Shown: positions 1 through 7,802 of the stretch, one piece after another
Position numbering within the stretch: position 1 is the first letter of the stretch
Layout: every line of letters starts with the position of its first letter
Source: JANOYJ01 sp963792485
GTDB taxonomy: Bacteria > Pseudomonadota > Alphaproteobacteria > Rhizobiales > Rhizobiaceae
Direction: 5' to 3'
DNA: 64,000 bases
Assembly: GCA_963792485.1 (NCBI GenBank)
Contig: CAWBWL010000011.1
Span: forward strand, 59,549 to 123,548
The notes under the pieces: model-generated
What the model was told of the DNA's origin: nothing
The model's input: only the letters and a program-made list of their open reading frames with translations
The model's database searches: none
Translations under genes and position numbers: made by a program

Positions 1-243
1 CCCCGCCGCCAGCCGTTCAAACGCGTCCTGCACCTTTGGCAGAAACGCTTCGCCGGCTTTGGTCAGGCCGAGGCTTCGTGGGAAACGATGAAACAGCGGC
101 TCGCCGAGTTTCAACTCCAAAAGCTTGATCTGCTTGGAGACAGCAGCCTGGCTCAGCGCCAGCTCCCGCGCGGCTGCGGTGAAACTCAGATGCCGGGCGG
201 AGACTTCAAAGGCGCGCAGCCAGGGCAGCGGCGGCAGATCATG
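1..243 (-). CDS. LysR family transcriptional regulator, N-terminal part
   Basis: Only the first 81 codons are inside the window; the gene runs off the left edge. The translation opens MDLPPLPWLRAFEVSARHLS and contains the winged helix-turn-helix with 'LSQAAVSKQIKLLE', the standard LysR DNA-binding signature, closest in style to the GcvA subgroup. The ATG at 243 is preferred because it starts the conserved LPPL-x-LRAFE segment; an ATG four bases upstream is in another frame. It is divergent from the DmdA-like gene with a gap of about 100 bp, the usual LysR-target layout, so it may regulate that gene (inference). The effector domain is not visible. Confidence 0.9.
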
Positions 244-344
244 CATGATTGATCCATAACTTTTATGGGGTCATAGGGCAGATAATCATCATTTGACCGG
301 TGTGTCATTTGAAATCCAAAAGACGGACTTTCCGGGAGGCTTTG
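244..344. promoter_or_regulatory. Divergent promoter region between lysR and the dmdA-like gene
   Basis: About 100 bp without a gene between two divergent starts, with an AT-rich core around 250-295. LysR regulators commonly bind such spacers (T-N11-A boxes). I see AT-rich half-sites but no single convincing palindrome. GGGAGGC at 334-340 is the ribosome binding site of the downstream gene. Confidence 0.4.
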
Positions 345-1448
345 ATGTTTTCAATTTATCCATCCGCGCGGCTGCGGCCCTCGCCGTTTTTCGAAGCGAC
401 GGTGGCTGAGGGTGTCACCTCCTTCACCACCTACAACAACATGCTGATGCCGACCGGCTTCGGCAGGCCGGAAGAGGAATATTGGCGCATCATCAACGGC
501 GTTTCGATGTGGGACGTGGCGGTCGAGCGGCAGGTTGAGCTGAAAGGTGCCGACGCCGCGCGGCTGGCGCAGATATTGTGCACCCGCGATCTGACCAAAT
601 GCGTCGAGGGCCAGGGCAAATATGTCGCTTTGTGCAACCATGCCGGCACGCTGATCAATGACCCGATCATCCTCAAGCGCGCCGATGACCTGTTCTGGCT
701 GTCGATCGCCGATAGCAACGTCCTGTTCTGGGCGCGCGCCATCTCAGCCGAACGCGGACTGAATGTTCACATCACCGAACCCGATGTCTCGCCGCTCGCC
801 ATTCAAGGCCCCAAGGCGGAGGATGTTGTGGCTTCGATTTTCGGGGACTGGGTGCGGGCGCTGAAATATTTCTGGTTCAGGGAGACTGAAATCAACGGCA
901 TTCCCGTCGCAGTGGCCCGCTCTGGCTGGTCGAAGCAGGGCGGGTTCGAGATTTATCTGATGGACGGTTCGCGCGGGACGGAGCTTTGGAACCTCGTCAA
1001 GGAGGCGGGAAAGCCATGGGATATCGGCCCCGGCAATCCCAATTCGCATGAGCGCATCGAGAGCGGCCTCATCTCCTATGGCGGCGACACGGATGATTTC
1101 ACCAATCCGTTCGAAGTGCGCATGGGCAAATATGTGGACCTTGGTGTACCGGACGACACAATCGGCATTCAAGCGCTGCGCAAGATCAAGGCCGAAGGCG
1201 TCAAGCGGCATCAGCTGGGCGTCGTGCTCGACAATGAAACACAAGCAGGGCCGTCCTTCGTCTGGTTTGACATTCTGGCGGGTGGCGCAAAGATCGGCTC
1301 GATGACCAATATCATCTGGTCGTACCGCATGAAAAAGAACATCGGCTTCGCGCTGATTTCCGCTTCTTCAAAAGCGGGTGACCGGGTAACCGTCATGCGC
1401 GATGGCAAGCCGGAACCGGCGACGCTGGCTGAATTGCCATTCCTTTGA
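345..1448 (+). CDS. GcvT-family aminomethyltransferase, DMSP demethylase (DmdA)-like
   Basis: 367 aa, close to the roughly 369 aa of DmdA. The protein follows the DmdA pattern closely: 'WDVAVERQVELKGADAA', 'NDPIILK', 'LAIQGPKA', 'VARSGWSKQGGFEIY' and 'RIESGLISYGGD' all match segments I know from SAR11 DmdA. DmdA moves a methyl group from dimethylsulfoniopropionate to tetrahydrofolate, giving methylmercaptopropionate. DmdA sits inside a larger GcvT family, and non-DMSP relatives look similar, so the substrate is not settled by sequence alone. The start is ATG 345, five bases after GGGAGGC, rather than the upstream GTG at 300. A crotonase follows 18 bp downstream, which would suit a hydratase in thioether or acyl-CoA catabolism. 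The divergent LysR gene is a possible regulator. Confidence 0.75.
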   Translation: MFSIYPSARLRPSPFFEATVAEGVTSFTTYNNMLMPTGFGRPEEEYWRIINGVSMWDVAVERQVELKGADAARLAQILCTRDLTKCVEGQGKYVALCNHAGTLINDPIILKRADDLFWLSIADSNVLFWARAISAERGLNVHITEPDVSPLAIQGPKAEDVVASIFGDWVRALKYFWFRETEINGIPVAVARSGWSKQGGFEIYLMDGSRGTELWNLVKEAGKPWDIGPGNPNSHERIESGLISYGGDTDDFTNPFEVRMGKYVDLGVPDDTIGIQALRKIKAEGVKRHQLGVVLDNETQAGPSFVWFDILAGGAKIGSMTNIIWSYRMKKNIGFALISASSKAGDRVTVMRDGKPEPATLAELPFL

Positions 1449-1466
1449 GATGAGATCGGATAATTC

Positions 1467-2267
1467 ATGAAAGACGTGACCAAACTCGGCATCGAAAACC
1501 TTGCGCTCGAACTGCATGAAGACGGTGTGCTGATTGCAACGCTGAACCGGCCCGAAAAGCGCAACGCCTGAATGCGCAGACGATTGAGGAGCTGGTGAGC
1601 TCTGTTCTCGGCGATCCCGCAGTCCGGCGTGCGCGCCGTGGTTCTGGCGGCCAAGGGCGAGCACTTCTGCGCCGGGCTGGACCTGGTCGAGCATCACAAG
1701 CAGGACCGCAGCCCGGCTGAGTTCATGCATATCTGCCTGCGCTGGCACGAGGCGTTCAACAAGATGGAATATGGCGGCGTGCCCATCATCGCCGCCCTGC
1801 AGGGCGCGGTCGTTGGCGGCGGGCTGGAGCTGGCGTCAGCCGCCCACATCCGCGTCGCCGACCAGACCGCCTATTTCGCATTGCCCGAAGGCACGCGCGG
1901 CCTGTTCACCGGCGGCGGCGCGACGATCCGCGTCGCCGATCTTGTCGGCAAGGCGCGCATGATCGACATGATGCTGACGGGCCGCATCTACAAAGGCCAG
2001 GAGGCCATCGATGTCGGCCTCGCGCAATATCTCGTCGAAGGCTCCAGCCTCGAAAAAGCTCTGGAACTCGCCCGCCGCGCCGCCGCCAACCTGCCGCTCA
2101 CCAATTTCGCGATTTGCTCGGCCATCAGCCACATGCAGAACATGTCAAGCTTCGACGCCGCCTACGCGGAAGCTGTGGTGGCGGGCATCGTCAACACGCA
2201 GCCAGCGGCGCGCGAGAGGCTGGCGGCATTTGCGGACAAGACGGGGGTGCGGATCAAGCCGGCGTGA
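1467..2267 (+). pseudogene. Enoyl-CoA hydratase/isomerase (crotonase) family, two compensating frameshifts
   Basis: ATG 1467 opens a crotonase-like N-terminus ending 'NRPEKRNA', then hits TGA at 1569. Restoring one base there gives '(R)NALNAQTIEELV'; an extra base near 1597 returns to the original frame, which runs cleanly to 2267. The body shows the oxyanion-hole region 'FCAGLDL', the loop 'VGGGLELASAAH' with the first catalytic Glu, and 'LPEGTRGLF' with the second catalytic Glu, so the active site is intact apart from the indels. Crotonases hydrate enoyl-CoA or perform related reactions. Its position just after the DmdA-like gene suggests the same pathway; DmdD of the DMSP route is a crotonase, but nothing here proves that role. 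Two compensating indels 28 bp apart look like sequencing errors in a working gene. Confidence 0.75.
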
Positions 2268-2299
2268 ATTAGGCGTCTTTCCGGCACGCGGCGGCCTGC

Positions 2300-3370
2300 T
2301 CATCCTCTCGCATACCATGTCCCTTTTCCGCTTCCATGCGCAGTCAGATGCCTTGCCTGCGTCAGCTTGGCCAGATGCTTTTTCACCGTGTTCCGGTTTG
2401 CTCCGGTCAGACTGACGATCTCGCTGATCGTGATGCGACCGCGATCTTTGACGGCATCCATGATTTGCATGGAGATTTCCGGTAAGGCGCCCGCAATAAG
2501 AATTTCGCGCGTGATCTTCTTCTCGAGCCTGCGGCATTGCTGGTCGAGCGCGCGCAAGAAATACAGCGTCCAGGGCTGCCAGTCGGGCTTGCCGCCGCCA
2601 ATGGTCTTCTGCGTCTGGCGAAGCGCCAGATAATAGCCCTCCTTGCTGTTCTCGATCACACTTTCCAGCGAAGAGTAGGGCACATGGGCATAGCCTTCGC
2701 GCAGCAGCAGCAGCGTTGTCAGAATACGCGACAGCCTGCCGTTTCCGTCTTGAAACGGATGGATCTCGAGAAACACCACAGTGAAGACGGCAATGGCGAG
2801 CAGAGGATGAAGGGAGCGTTCGTCAAGAGCGTTTTTCGTCCAGCCGACGAGTTCCCGCATCCTTGCCGGAGTCTCAAACGGAGAGGCTGTTTCAAAAATG
2901 ACGCCGAGCTCTTTTCCCTCCGCATCGAACGCGCTGACATGGTTGTCCAGCGTTTTGTAGCCGCCGCGGTGCCGTTCGTCCTTGTGGCTGTGGATCAGCA
3001 GATCGCGGTGCAGCTGCTTGATGTGATTTTCGGTCAGGCCAATTGCGTCGAAATGCAAAAAGACCGTTTCCATCACCTGCGCATACCCGGCGACCTCCTG
3101 CTCGTCCCGGGACTGGAAGCTCATGATTTCAAGATTTGACAAAAGCCGCTCAACTTCAGTGTCTGTCAGCCTGCTTCCTTCAATGCGGGTGGATGAGCCA
3201 ATGCTCTCAATGGTCGCCACTTTACGGAGCGCTGACAGGCGTTCGGGCGCCAAACTGCCGAGCGCCCGCCAAGCCCCCTTGAACTCGTCAATTCCGGAAA
3301 CGAGGGTCAGAACTTCCGGTGTGATGACAAGAGTGGCGGCATTAATTGGCATACCCATATGGATACCCAT
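2300..3370 (-). CDS. Fic family protein, class II self-inhibited, with C-terminal winged helix
   Basis: About 356 aa. The Fic motif 'HPFQDGNGRLSR' lies near residue 205; its His and GNGR loop perform AMP (or other nucleotide) transfer onto target proteins. An N-terminal 'STRIEG' near residue 65 matches the inhibitory [S/T]xxxE[G/N] motif, whose Glu blocks ATP orientation, so this is a class II Fic needing no separate antitoxin. The last 60 residues form a winged helix ('ITISEIVSLTGANRNTVKKH'), suggesting DNA binding and autoregulation. The start is uncertain: in-frame ATGs lie at 3370, 3358 and 3352, and a TTG at 3388. Copies of TGGGTAT overlap these starts. It stands alone on the minus strand, converging with the crotonase gene. 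Confidence 0.88.
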   Translation of the reverse strand: MGIHMGMPINAATLVITPEVLTLVSGIDEFKGAWRALGSLAPERLSALRKVATIESIGSSTRIEGSRLTDTEVERLLSNLEIMSFQSRDEQEVAGYAQVMETVFLHFDAIGLTENHIKQLHRDLLIHSHKDERHRGGYKTLDNHVSAFDAEGKELGVIFETASPFETPARMRELVGWTKNALDERSLHPLLAIAVFTVVFLEIHPFQDGNGRLSRILTTLLLLREGYAHVPYSSLESVIENSKEGYYLALRQTQKTIGGGKPDWQPWTLYFLRALDQQCRRLEKKITREILIAGALPEISMQIMDAVKDRGRITISEIVSLTGANRNTVKKHLAKLTQARHLTAHGSGKGTWYARG

Positions 3371-3430
3371 AAATACCCATAAAATCAATACTGACGTTCA
3401 GATACCCAAAAAACGACCCGCAAATACCCA
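3351..3430 (-). repeat. Five direct copies of TGGGTAT upstream of and overlapping the fic start
   Basis: On the plus strand ATACCCA occurs at 3351, 3363, 3373, 3402 and 3424, all in the same orientation, with start-to-start spacings of 12, 10, 29 and 22 bp, roughly whole helical turns. They cover the start codon region of the Fic gene and the spacer to hxlR. An operator array bound by the Fic C-terminal winged helix is the simplest reading; this is inference. Confidence 0.6.
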
Positions 3431-3448
3431 AACCGGTATCTTGCGCTC

Positions 3449-3844
3449 CTAAAACGCCGCCTGCGCCTCCGGCGCCACATACCGCGCCCGCGCCTCGCGC
3501 ACCGCGTCATGGTTCTCGCTCGCCCATTCGATCAGCTGCCCAACCGGCTTTAGCATGGACAGTCCGAGCGCCGTCAGCGCATATTCCACCTTCGGCGGGA
3601 TCGTCGGATAGACTTTCCGGCTCACCAGCCCGTCCTTTTCCAGCTGCCGCAATGTCTGCGCCAGCATGCGCTGCGATATGTCCTCAATCCGCTTTTTCAG
3701 CGCGCTGAAGCGCAGCGTGCCCTCGCGCAGCTCCATCAGCACCAGAAGCGTCCAGCGGTCGCCAAGCCGGTCGAGCACGTCGCGGATCGGGCAGCGTCCG
3801 GAGAGATCACTCGTCTGTTTGTGCATTGTCATTTGCATGTCCAT
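3449..3844 (-). CDS. HxlR family transcriptional regulator
   Basis: 131 aa winged-helix protein. 'CPIRDVLDRLGDRWTLLVL' near residue 18 is the hallmark of HxlR (DUF24) regulators and carries the single Cys seen in redox-sensing members such as YodB and QorR. 'ISQRMLAQTLRQLEKDGLV' is the recognition helix region. It is transcribed away from a qorB-like quinone reductase, the same pairing as ytfH/ytfG in E. coli, so it probably represses that gene until quinone or electrophile stress modifies the Cys (inference from family). Two palindromes occupy the shared promoter region. Confidence 0.9.
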   Translation of the reverse strand: MDMQMTMHKQTSDLSGRCPIRDVLDRLGDRWTLLVLMELREGTLRFSALKKRIEDISQRMLAQTLRQLEKDGLVSRKVYPTIPPKVEYALTALGLSMLKPVGQLIEWASENHDAVREARARYVAPEAQAAF

Positions 3845-3846
3845 GC

Positions 3847-3864
3847 GGTTACGCGAAAGTAACC
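3847..3864. promoter_or_regulatory. Inverted repeat GGTTAC-6-GTAACC, candidate HxlR operator
   Basis: A perfect 6-bp inverted repeat with spacer GCGAAA lies three bases upstream of the hxlR start, well placed for autorepression. GTAAC recurs at 3915 beside the second palindrome. Confidence 0.5.
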
Positions 3865-3919
3865 TCGTATTGGTTTTCTCCCGTCTTGCGGGTTTTCCAT
3901 CATGGTTCTATTTAGTAAC

Positions 3920-3934
3920 TGACTTTCAAAGTCA
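3920..3934. promoter_or_regulatory. Palindrome TGACTTTCAAAGTCA in the hxlR/qorB divergent promoter
   Basis: A perfect 7+1+7 palindrome centred 36 bp upstream of the qorB-like ATG, overlapping where a -10/-35 region should lie. It is the best candidate site for HxlR control of the quinone reductase gene. Confidence 0.5.
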
Positions 3935-3962
3935 TATCAAGATTTTTCAGATTGGAACCATC

Positions 3963-4854
3963 ATGACTGTCAAGGACACAATTCTCGTCACCGGCGCGTC
4001 CGGCCATTTCGGCCGCAGCGTGCTTGATCATCTCATCAACACTTACAAGGTTCCCGCGATCCCAGATCATCGCGGTGACGCGCAAGCCGGAGAGCCTGGC
4101 CGATCAGGCCAAACAGGGCGTGAGCGTGCGCGTGGCTGATTTCGACAGCCCGGACCTTGCCAGGTCTTTCTCCGGAGCCAAGCGGCTCCTGATCATCTCG
4201 ACGGATTCTCTCGAAGCCGGTCGCCGCCTTGCCCAGCACCGGAAGGCGGTCGAGGCGGCAAAGCAGGCAGGTGCCGCCCATATCGTCTACACATCCATGC
4301 CGAAGCCCGATGTGGCCTCGCCGATCCTGTTCGCTGGCGACCACCGCGGCACGGAGGAAGCCATCGCGGCCAGCGGCATGACGCACACGATCCTGCGCAA
4401 CAGCTGGTATATGGAGAACCTCGCCATGTCGCTGCCGTCCGCATTGGCCACCGGCAAATGGTACACGGCGGCTGGCGCGGGCAAGATTTCCCACACCGCC
4501 CGCGAGGATCAGGCGCGCACCGCAGCCGCCGTTCTGGCGTCAGGCGCGACCGAAACCGCAACCTACACTTTGACCGGCCCCGAGGCCCTCAGCACCGAAG
4601 AGACCGCGAAAATCGCCAGCGAAGCGCTCGGCAAGCCAATTGAAGTGGTTCACGTCACTGCCGAACAATTGGCGCAGGGCATGGCCGCCGCAGGTGTTCC
4701 CGCCCCTGTTGTGCCGCTGTTCGTCTCCTTTGATGTGAACACCGCGCAGAACCGCATGGACATGGTCACCGATGCGGTGAAATCCCTCTCTGGCTCTGCG
4801 CCGCAAACTTTGCGTGAGTGGTTCAAATCAAACAAGGCGCTGTTTGGAGCCTGA
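3963..4854 (+). CDS. NAD(P)H:quinone oxidoreductase, QorB/NmrA-like SDR (one frameshift)
   Basis: ATG 3963 begins with a Rossmann glycine motif ('ILVTGASGHFG'). An extra base near 4060 breaks the frame; removing it restores 'KVPASQIIAVTRKPESL', which closely matches the 'VPASQIVAIVRNPAK' segment of E. coli QorB (YtfG). The rest (276 aa ORF ending at 4854) includes 'LLIISTDSLEAGRRLAQHRK' and 'TILRNSWYMENL'. QorB reduces quinones with NADPH. The divergent HxlR regulator supports the call. Total length is about 297 codons. The indel is probably a sequencing error, because both sides are well conserved. Confidence 0.8.
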
Positions 4855-4898
4855 ATGTGAGATTCCTGCGGCGCGTCCATCGAGGCGCGCCGCACGCG

Positions 4899-5204
4899 TC
4901 AAACGGTCTTTGTGTCAAACACCAGCAGCTCCACGCCGCCATCGGCGAAATTGCCGAGATCGCCCGCAGCCGCTTGACCCGCTGGCGTGCCGAGACCCGC
5001 GCCAATGTCCGCTGCCGATTGGAAGGTGAGCAGCGCCACAAGGTGATAGGCGCCGCCGCCCGGCCCGCCGACTCCGCCCTCGCTCACTTCATACTTCTGC
5101 AGTCCGGGTATCTTTTTGGCGAGTGGAACATGAGTGGAGAAATAGTAGGCGTCAAACGCCTTGGCGTCTTTCGGTGTCTTGTAAAGCGCAATCAGCTGGG
5201 CCAC
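4899..5204 (-). CDS. EthD family protein
   Basis: About 101 aa with the EthD ferredoxin-like dimeric alpha/beta-barrel pattern: 'LIALYKTPKDAKAFDAYYF', then 'HVPLAKKIPGLQKYEV'. I chose GTG 5204, which follows GAGGATA and starts at the conserved segment; an in-frame ATG at 5228 adds eight residues with no better ribosome site. The founding member EthD is needed for ETBE degradation in Rhodococcus, but most homologues have no known function. It is a single gene, convergent with qorB and divergent from tsaB. Confidence 0.75.
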   Translation of the reverse strand: MAQLIALYKTPKDAKAFDAYYFSTHVPLAKKIPGLQKYEVSEGGVGGPGGGAYHLVALLTFQSAADIGAGLGTPAGQAAAGDLGNFADGGVELLVFDTKTV

Positions 5205-5343
5205 GGGGCTTATCCTCTCAGGGTTCATTCACGCCGCCGCTCTTTGGGCGGATCAGCAGTGTGACGCAGGTGGTGCGTCGGCGCAACGGTCCCGTGACTT
5301 GCCTGCTGCTTGCCGCTTGCGTTGCTTTTGGATAGGCAAAGTC

Positions 5344-5997
5344 ATGATCCTTGCCCTCGAGACCTCCTCAACTGTCTGCGCCGTCTGTCTCTTTGACGAA
5401 GCGGCGGGCAAGATCGCTGCGGAGATTTCCAACGATATAGGGCGGGGCCATGCCGAGCGGCTGATGCAAGACATTGACGAAGCGCTCAGGCAGGCCGGCG
5501 TCAGCTATGCAGACTTGACGGCAATAGCCGCAGGCGTCGGCCCCGGCTCCTTCACCGGCATCCGCGTCGGCGTCGCCGCCGCCCGCGGCTTCGCCCTGGC
5601 GCTGAAAGTGCCCGTCTATGGTGTCAACAGCCTGCAGGCCATTGCGCTGCAAGCGGCGCGCCAGGCTAGTGGCGCGCAAATTCTCGCCGCGCTCGACGCG
5701 GGCAGGGATGAGGTTTACCTGCAGCTGTTTGATGGAAGCGCCATGCCGCTGAATAAACCAAAGGCCGAGCGCGTTGAGGATTTACCCGGTTCCGTTCCCG
5801 CCGGACCTGTGATGATTTGCGGCTCGGGCGCGGCGCTTTTCTCCGCACAGAGCGTCCACCCGCATTTGATCGGCCCGACCGCATCCGCCGTCGCCATGGC
5901 AGCGACACATCCAGCCATGCGCACTGACCCCAAGCCGCTTTATCTGCGCGTCCCCGATGCCAAGCCGCAGGGCGCCTTTGCCGTTGCGAGGCAATGA
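5344..5997 (+). CDS. tsaB: tRNA threonylcarbamoyladenosine biosynthesis protein TsaB
   Basis: 217 aa. TsaB is the scaffold partner of TsaD in the t6A37 tRNA modification complex. 'ILALETSSTVCAVCLF' at the N-terminus and 'AAGVGPGSFTGIRVGVAAARG' near residue 65 are its classic ASKHA-fold signatures; the catalytic metal-binding His residues of TsaD are absent, as expected. ATG 5344 is chosen because it starts the conserved core. It is the first gene of a long operon running to trmB; its stop overlaps the rimI start by four bases. Confidence 0.93.
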   Translation: MILALETSSTVCAVCLFDEAAGKIAAEISNDIGRGHAERLMQDIDEALRQAGVSYADLTAIAAGVGPGSFTGIRVGVAAARGFALALKVPVYGVNSLQAIALQAARQASGAQILAALDAGRDEVYLQLFDGSAMPLNKPKAERVEDLPGSVPAGPVMICGSGAALFSAQSVHPHLIGPTASAVAMAATHPAMRTDPKPLYLRVPDAKPQGAFAVARQ

Positions 5998-6488
5998 TGC
6001 GCCTTCCGTTTGAATCGCTCTGGCAGACCAATTACGTGCTGATGCCACTGACACCGGCCGATAGCGCCGATGTCGCGCGCCTGCACGTCGAGGGCTTTCA
6101 CAGGCCCTGGAGCGATGGCGAGTTTCGCGCGCTTCTGTCTGAAGGTACGGTGTTCGGCTATCTGGCAAAGGCCGAGGGCAAGCCCAAGGCCGCGCCCGCC
6201 GGTTTTATCCTCTTGCGTCTCGCGGCAGGCGAGGCTGAAATCCTCACGCTTGCCGTGTCCAAATCCATGCGCCGCCATGGCCTTGGCCGCCGGCTGGTCG
6301 ATGAAAGCCTGCGCCGGCTCCACGCCCTGCGCGCTGCAACGCTGTTCCTCGAAGTGGACGGAAGCAACAAACCGGCGATTGCCCTCTATAAGCGCCTCGG
6401 CTTCAAGAAAGTCGGCGAACGCCCGGCTTATTATGAAGGCCCCGAAGGCAAGACCTCCGCGCTTGTCATGCGGCTTGATCTTGGATAA
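5994..6488 (+). CDS. rimI: Ribosomal protein S18-alanine N-acetyltransferase RimI
   Basis: 164 aa GNAT acetyltransferase. 'EILTLAVSKSMRRHGLGRRL' is motif A, with the acetyl-CoA pyrophosphate loop RRHGLG, and 'NKPAIALYKRLGFKKVGERP' is the C-terminal motif B. RimI acetylates the N-terminal Ala of ribosomal protein S18. Overlap with tsaB (ATGA at 5994) and the common tsaB-rimI pairing in bacteria support the name over other GNAT proteins. Confidence 0.88.
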   Translation: MMRLPFESLWQTNYVLMPLTPADSADVARLHVEGFHRPWSDGEFRALLSEGTVFGYLAKAEGKPKAAPAGFILLRLAAGEAEILTLAVSKSMRRHGLGRRLVDESLRRLHALRAATLFLEVDGSNKPAIALYKRLGFKKVGERPAYYEGPEGKTSALVMRLDLG

Positions 6489-6517
6489 CTCCTGAGCCTC
6501 GAACGAGTGTGGCGGCA

Positions 6518-6949
6518 ATGACATCCAACCTTGAATCGCTCTGCGAAGAAAAGGGCATGCGCATGACAGAGCAGCGCCGCGTCATCGCGCGCGTGCTCGA
6601 AAAGGCGCTGGATCATCCCGACGTCGAGGAACTGCACCGCCGCGCCGCCTCCGTCGATGCAGGCATTTCCATCTCGACGGTCTACCGCACGGTCAAATTG
6701 TTTGAAGACATGGAGATCATTGAGCGCCATGATTTCAAGGATGGCCGCTCGCGCTATGAGGCGATGCCCGACGCGCATCATGATCATTTGATTGATCTGA
6801 AATCCGGCAAGGTCATCGAGTTCGCCGATCCGCGCATTGAAAAGCTCCAGGAGGATATCGCCCGCGAACTCGGCTTCAAACTGGTCGATCACCGGCTCGA
6901 ACTTTACGCGATCCCGCTCAACAAGAAGAAGGCCGGGCCGAAAGCATGA
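6518..6949 (+). CDS. Fur family metal-responsive regulator (Fur/Mur)
   Basis: 143 aa from ATG 6518 (a GTG at 6509 is also in frame). The N-terminal winged helix shows 'MRMTEQRRVIARVLEKA' and 'GISISTVYRTVKLFEDM'. The metal-binding segment 'HHDHLIDLKSGKVIEF' is intact, while the C-terminal CxxC zinc site of E. coli Fur is missing, as is usual in alphaproteobacteria. In rhizobia the homologue at this locus is Mur, which represses manganese uptake when Mn is ample; iron response there is handled by RirA and Irr. Which metal this one senses cannot be read from sequence. Its stop overlaps the plsC start. Confidence 0.88.
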   Translation: MTSNLESLCEEKGMRMTEQRRVIARVLEKALDHPDVEELHRRAASVDAGISISTVYRTVKLFEDMEIIERHDFKDGRSRYEAMPDAHHDHLIDLKSGKVIEFADPRIEKLQEDIARELGFKLVDHRLELYAIPLNKKKAGPKA

Positions 6950-7802
6950 TCGCTGCCGCGCGGCTGGTTTCAGTGGCCATCATTTTCGCCCTCATTACCT
7001 TCCCGTTTCTGCCCGTTCAATTTGTGGCGATGCGCACGCAGAGCGGCTGTTTCACAAATCCCTGCCGCATTTGTGGCACAAGATCATAGCCAAACTCCTC
7101 GGCTTCAAAATCCAGGTCACTGGCGAATTGGCCAAGGACCGCCCGCTCCTGATCGTCTCCAATCATTCAAGTTGGGCCGACATTGTGGTGTTGAGTTCGC
7201 TGTCGGAAGTTTCGTTCATCGCCAAAGCCGAGGTGCGCGATTTGCCGCTGTTTGGCTGGTTCGCGGTACTGCAGCGTTCGGTCTTCGTCGACCGCACCCG
7301 CCGCCACAATTCCAGCCATCAGGCCAACAGCATCGCCGCACGCCTCACTAAGGGCGACGCCATGGTGCTGTTCGCCGAGGGCACAACGTCGGATGGCAAT
7401 CGTGTCCTGCCGTTCAAATCGACGCTGTTCGGCGCCGCGCAGCTCGCGCTCAAAGAGGCCCATGTCGAAACGGTGCTTATCCAGCCGGTCTCGATTGCCT
7501 ATACGCGCATCCAAGGCATGCCGATGGGCCGCTATATGCGTCCCATATCCGCCTGGCCGGGCATCGAGGGCATGGTGCAAAGCCTGTCGCGCTATATCAG
7601 CGAGGGCGCGTTTGACATTGAAGTGCGCATCGGCGCGCCGGTCGAGTTCACGCCACAGTCAAACCGCAAGGAAGTCGCGGCCGACATGGAGTCGCGCGTG
7701 CGGGCCACGATGCAAACCTCGCTGATGCAGCCGCGACTTCGAGCCCGCTATTCTCAATGCGGGCAAAAGGGTCTAGAAGCCCGCGCATGGAAGAAGCGGT
7801 AA
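6946..7802 (+). CDS. plsC: 1-acyl-sn-glycerol-3-phosphate acyltransferase PlsC (frameshifted)
   Basis: ATG 6946 overlaps the fur stop and encodes a membrane anchor ('LVSVAIIFALITFPFLPVQF'). The frame breaks near 7030-7045, then continues as '(A)ERLFHKSLPHLWHKIIAKL'. The acyltransferase HX4D motif is 'NHSSWAD' and the substrate motif is 'FAEGTTSDGNR', matching PlsC, which makes phosphatidic acid at the inner membrane. The 3' end may hold a second indel: another frame gives 'RDFEPAILNAGKRV' and a stop at 7776, just before the miaB ATG. The frameshifts lie in an otherwise well-kept essential gene, so error is likely. Confidence 0.82.
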
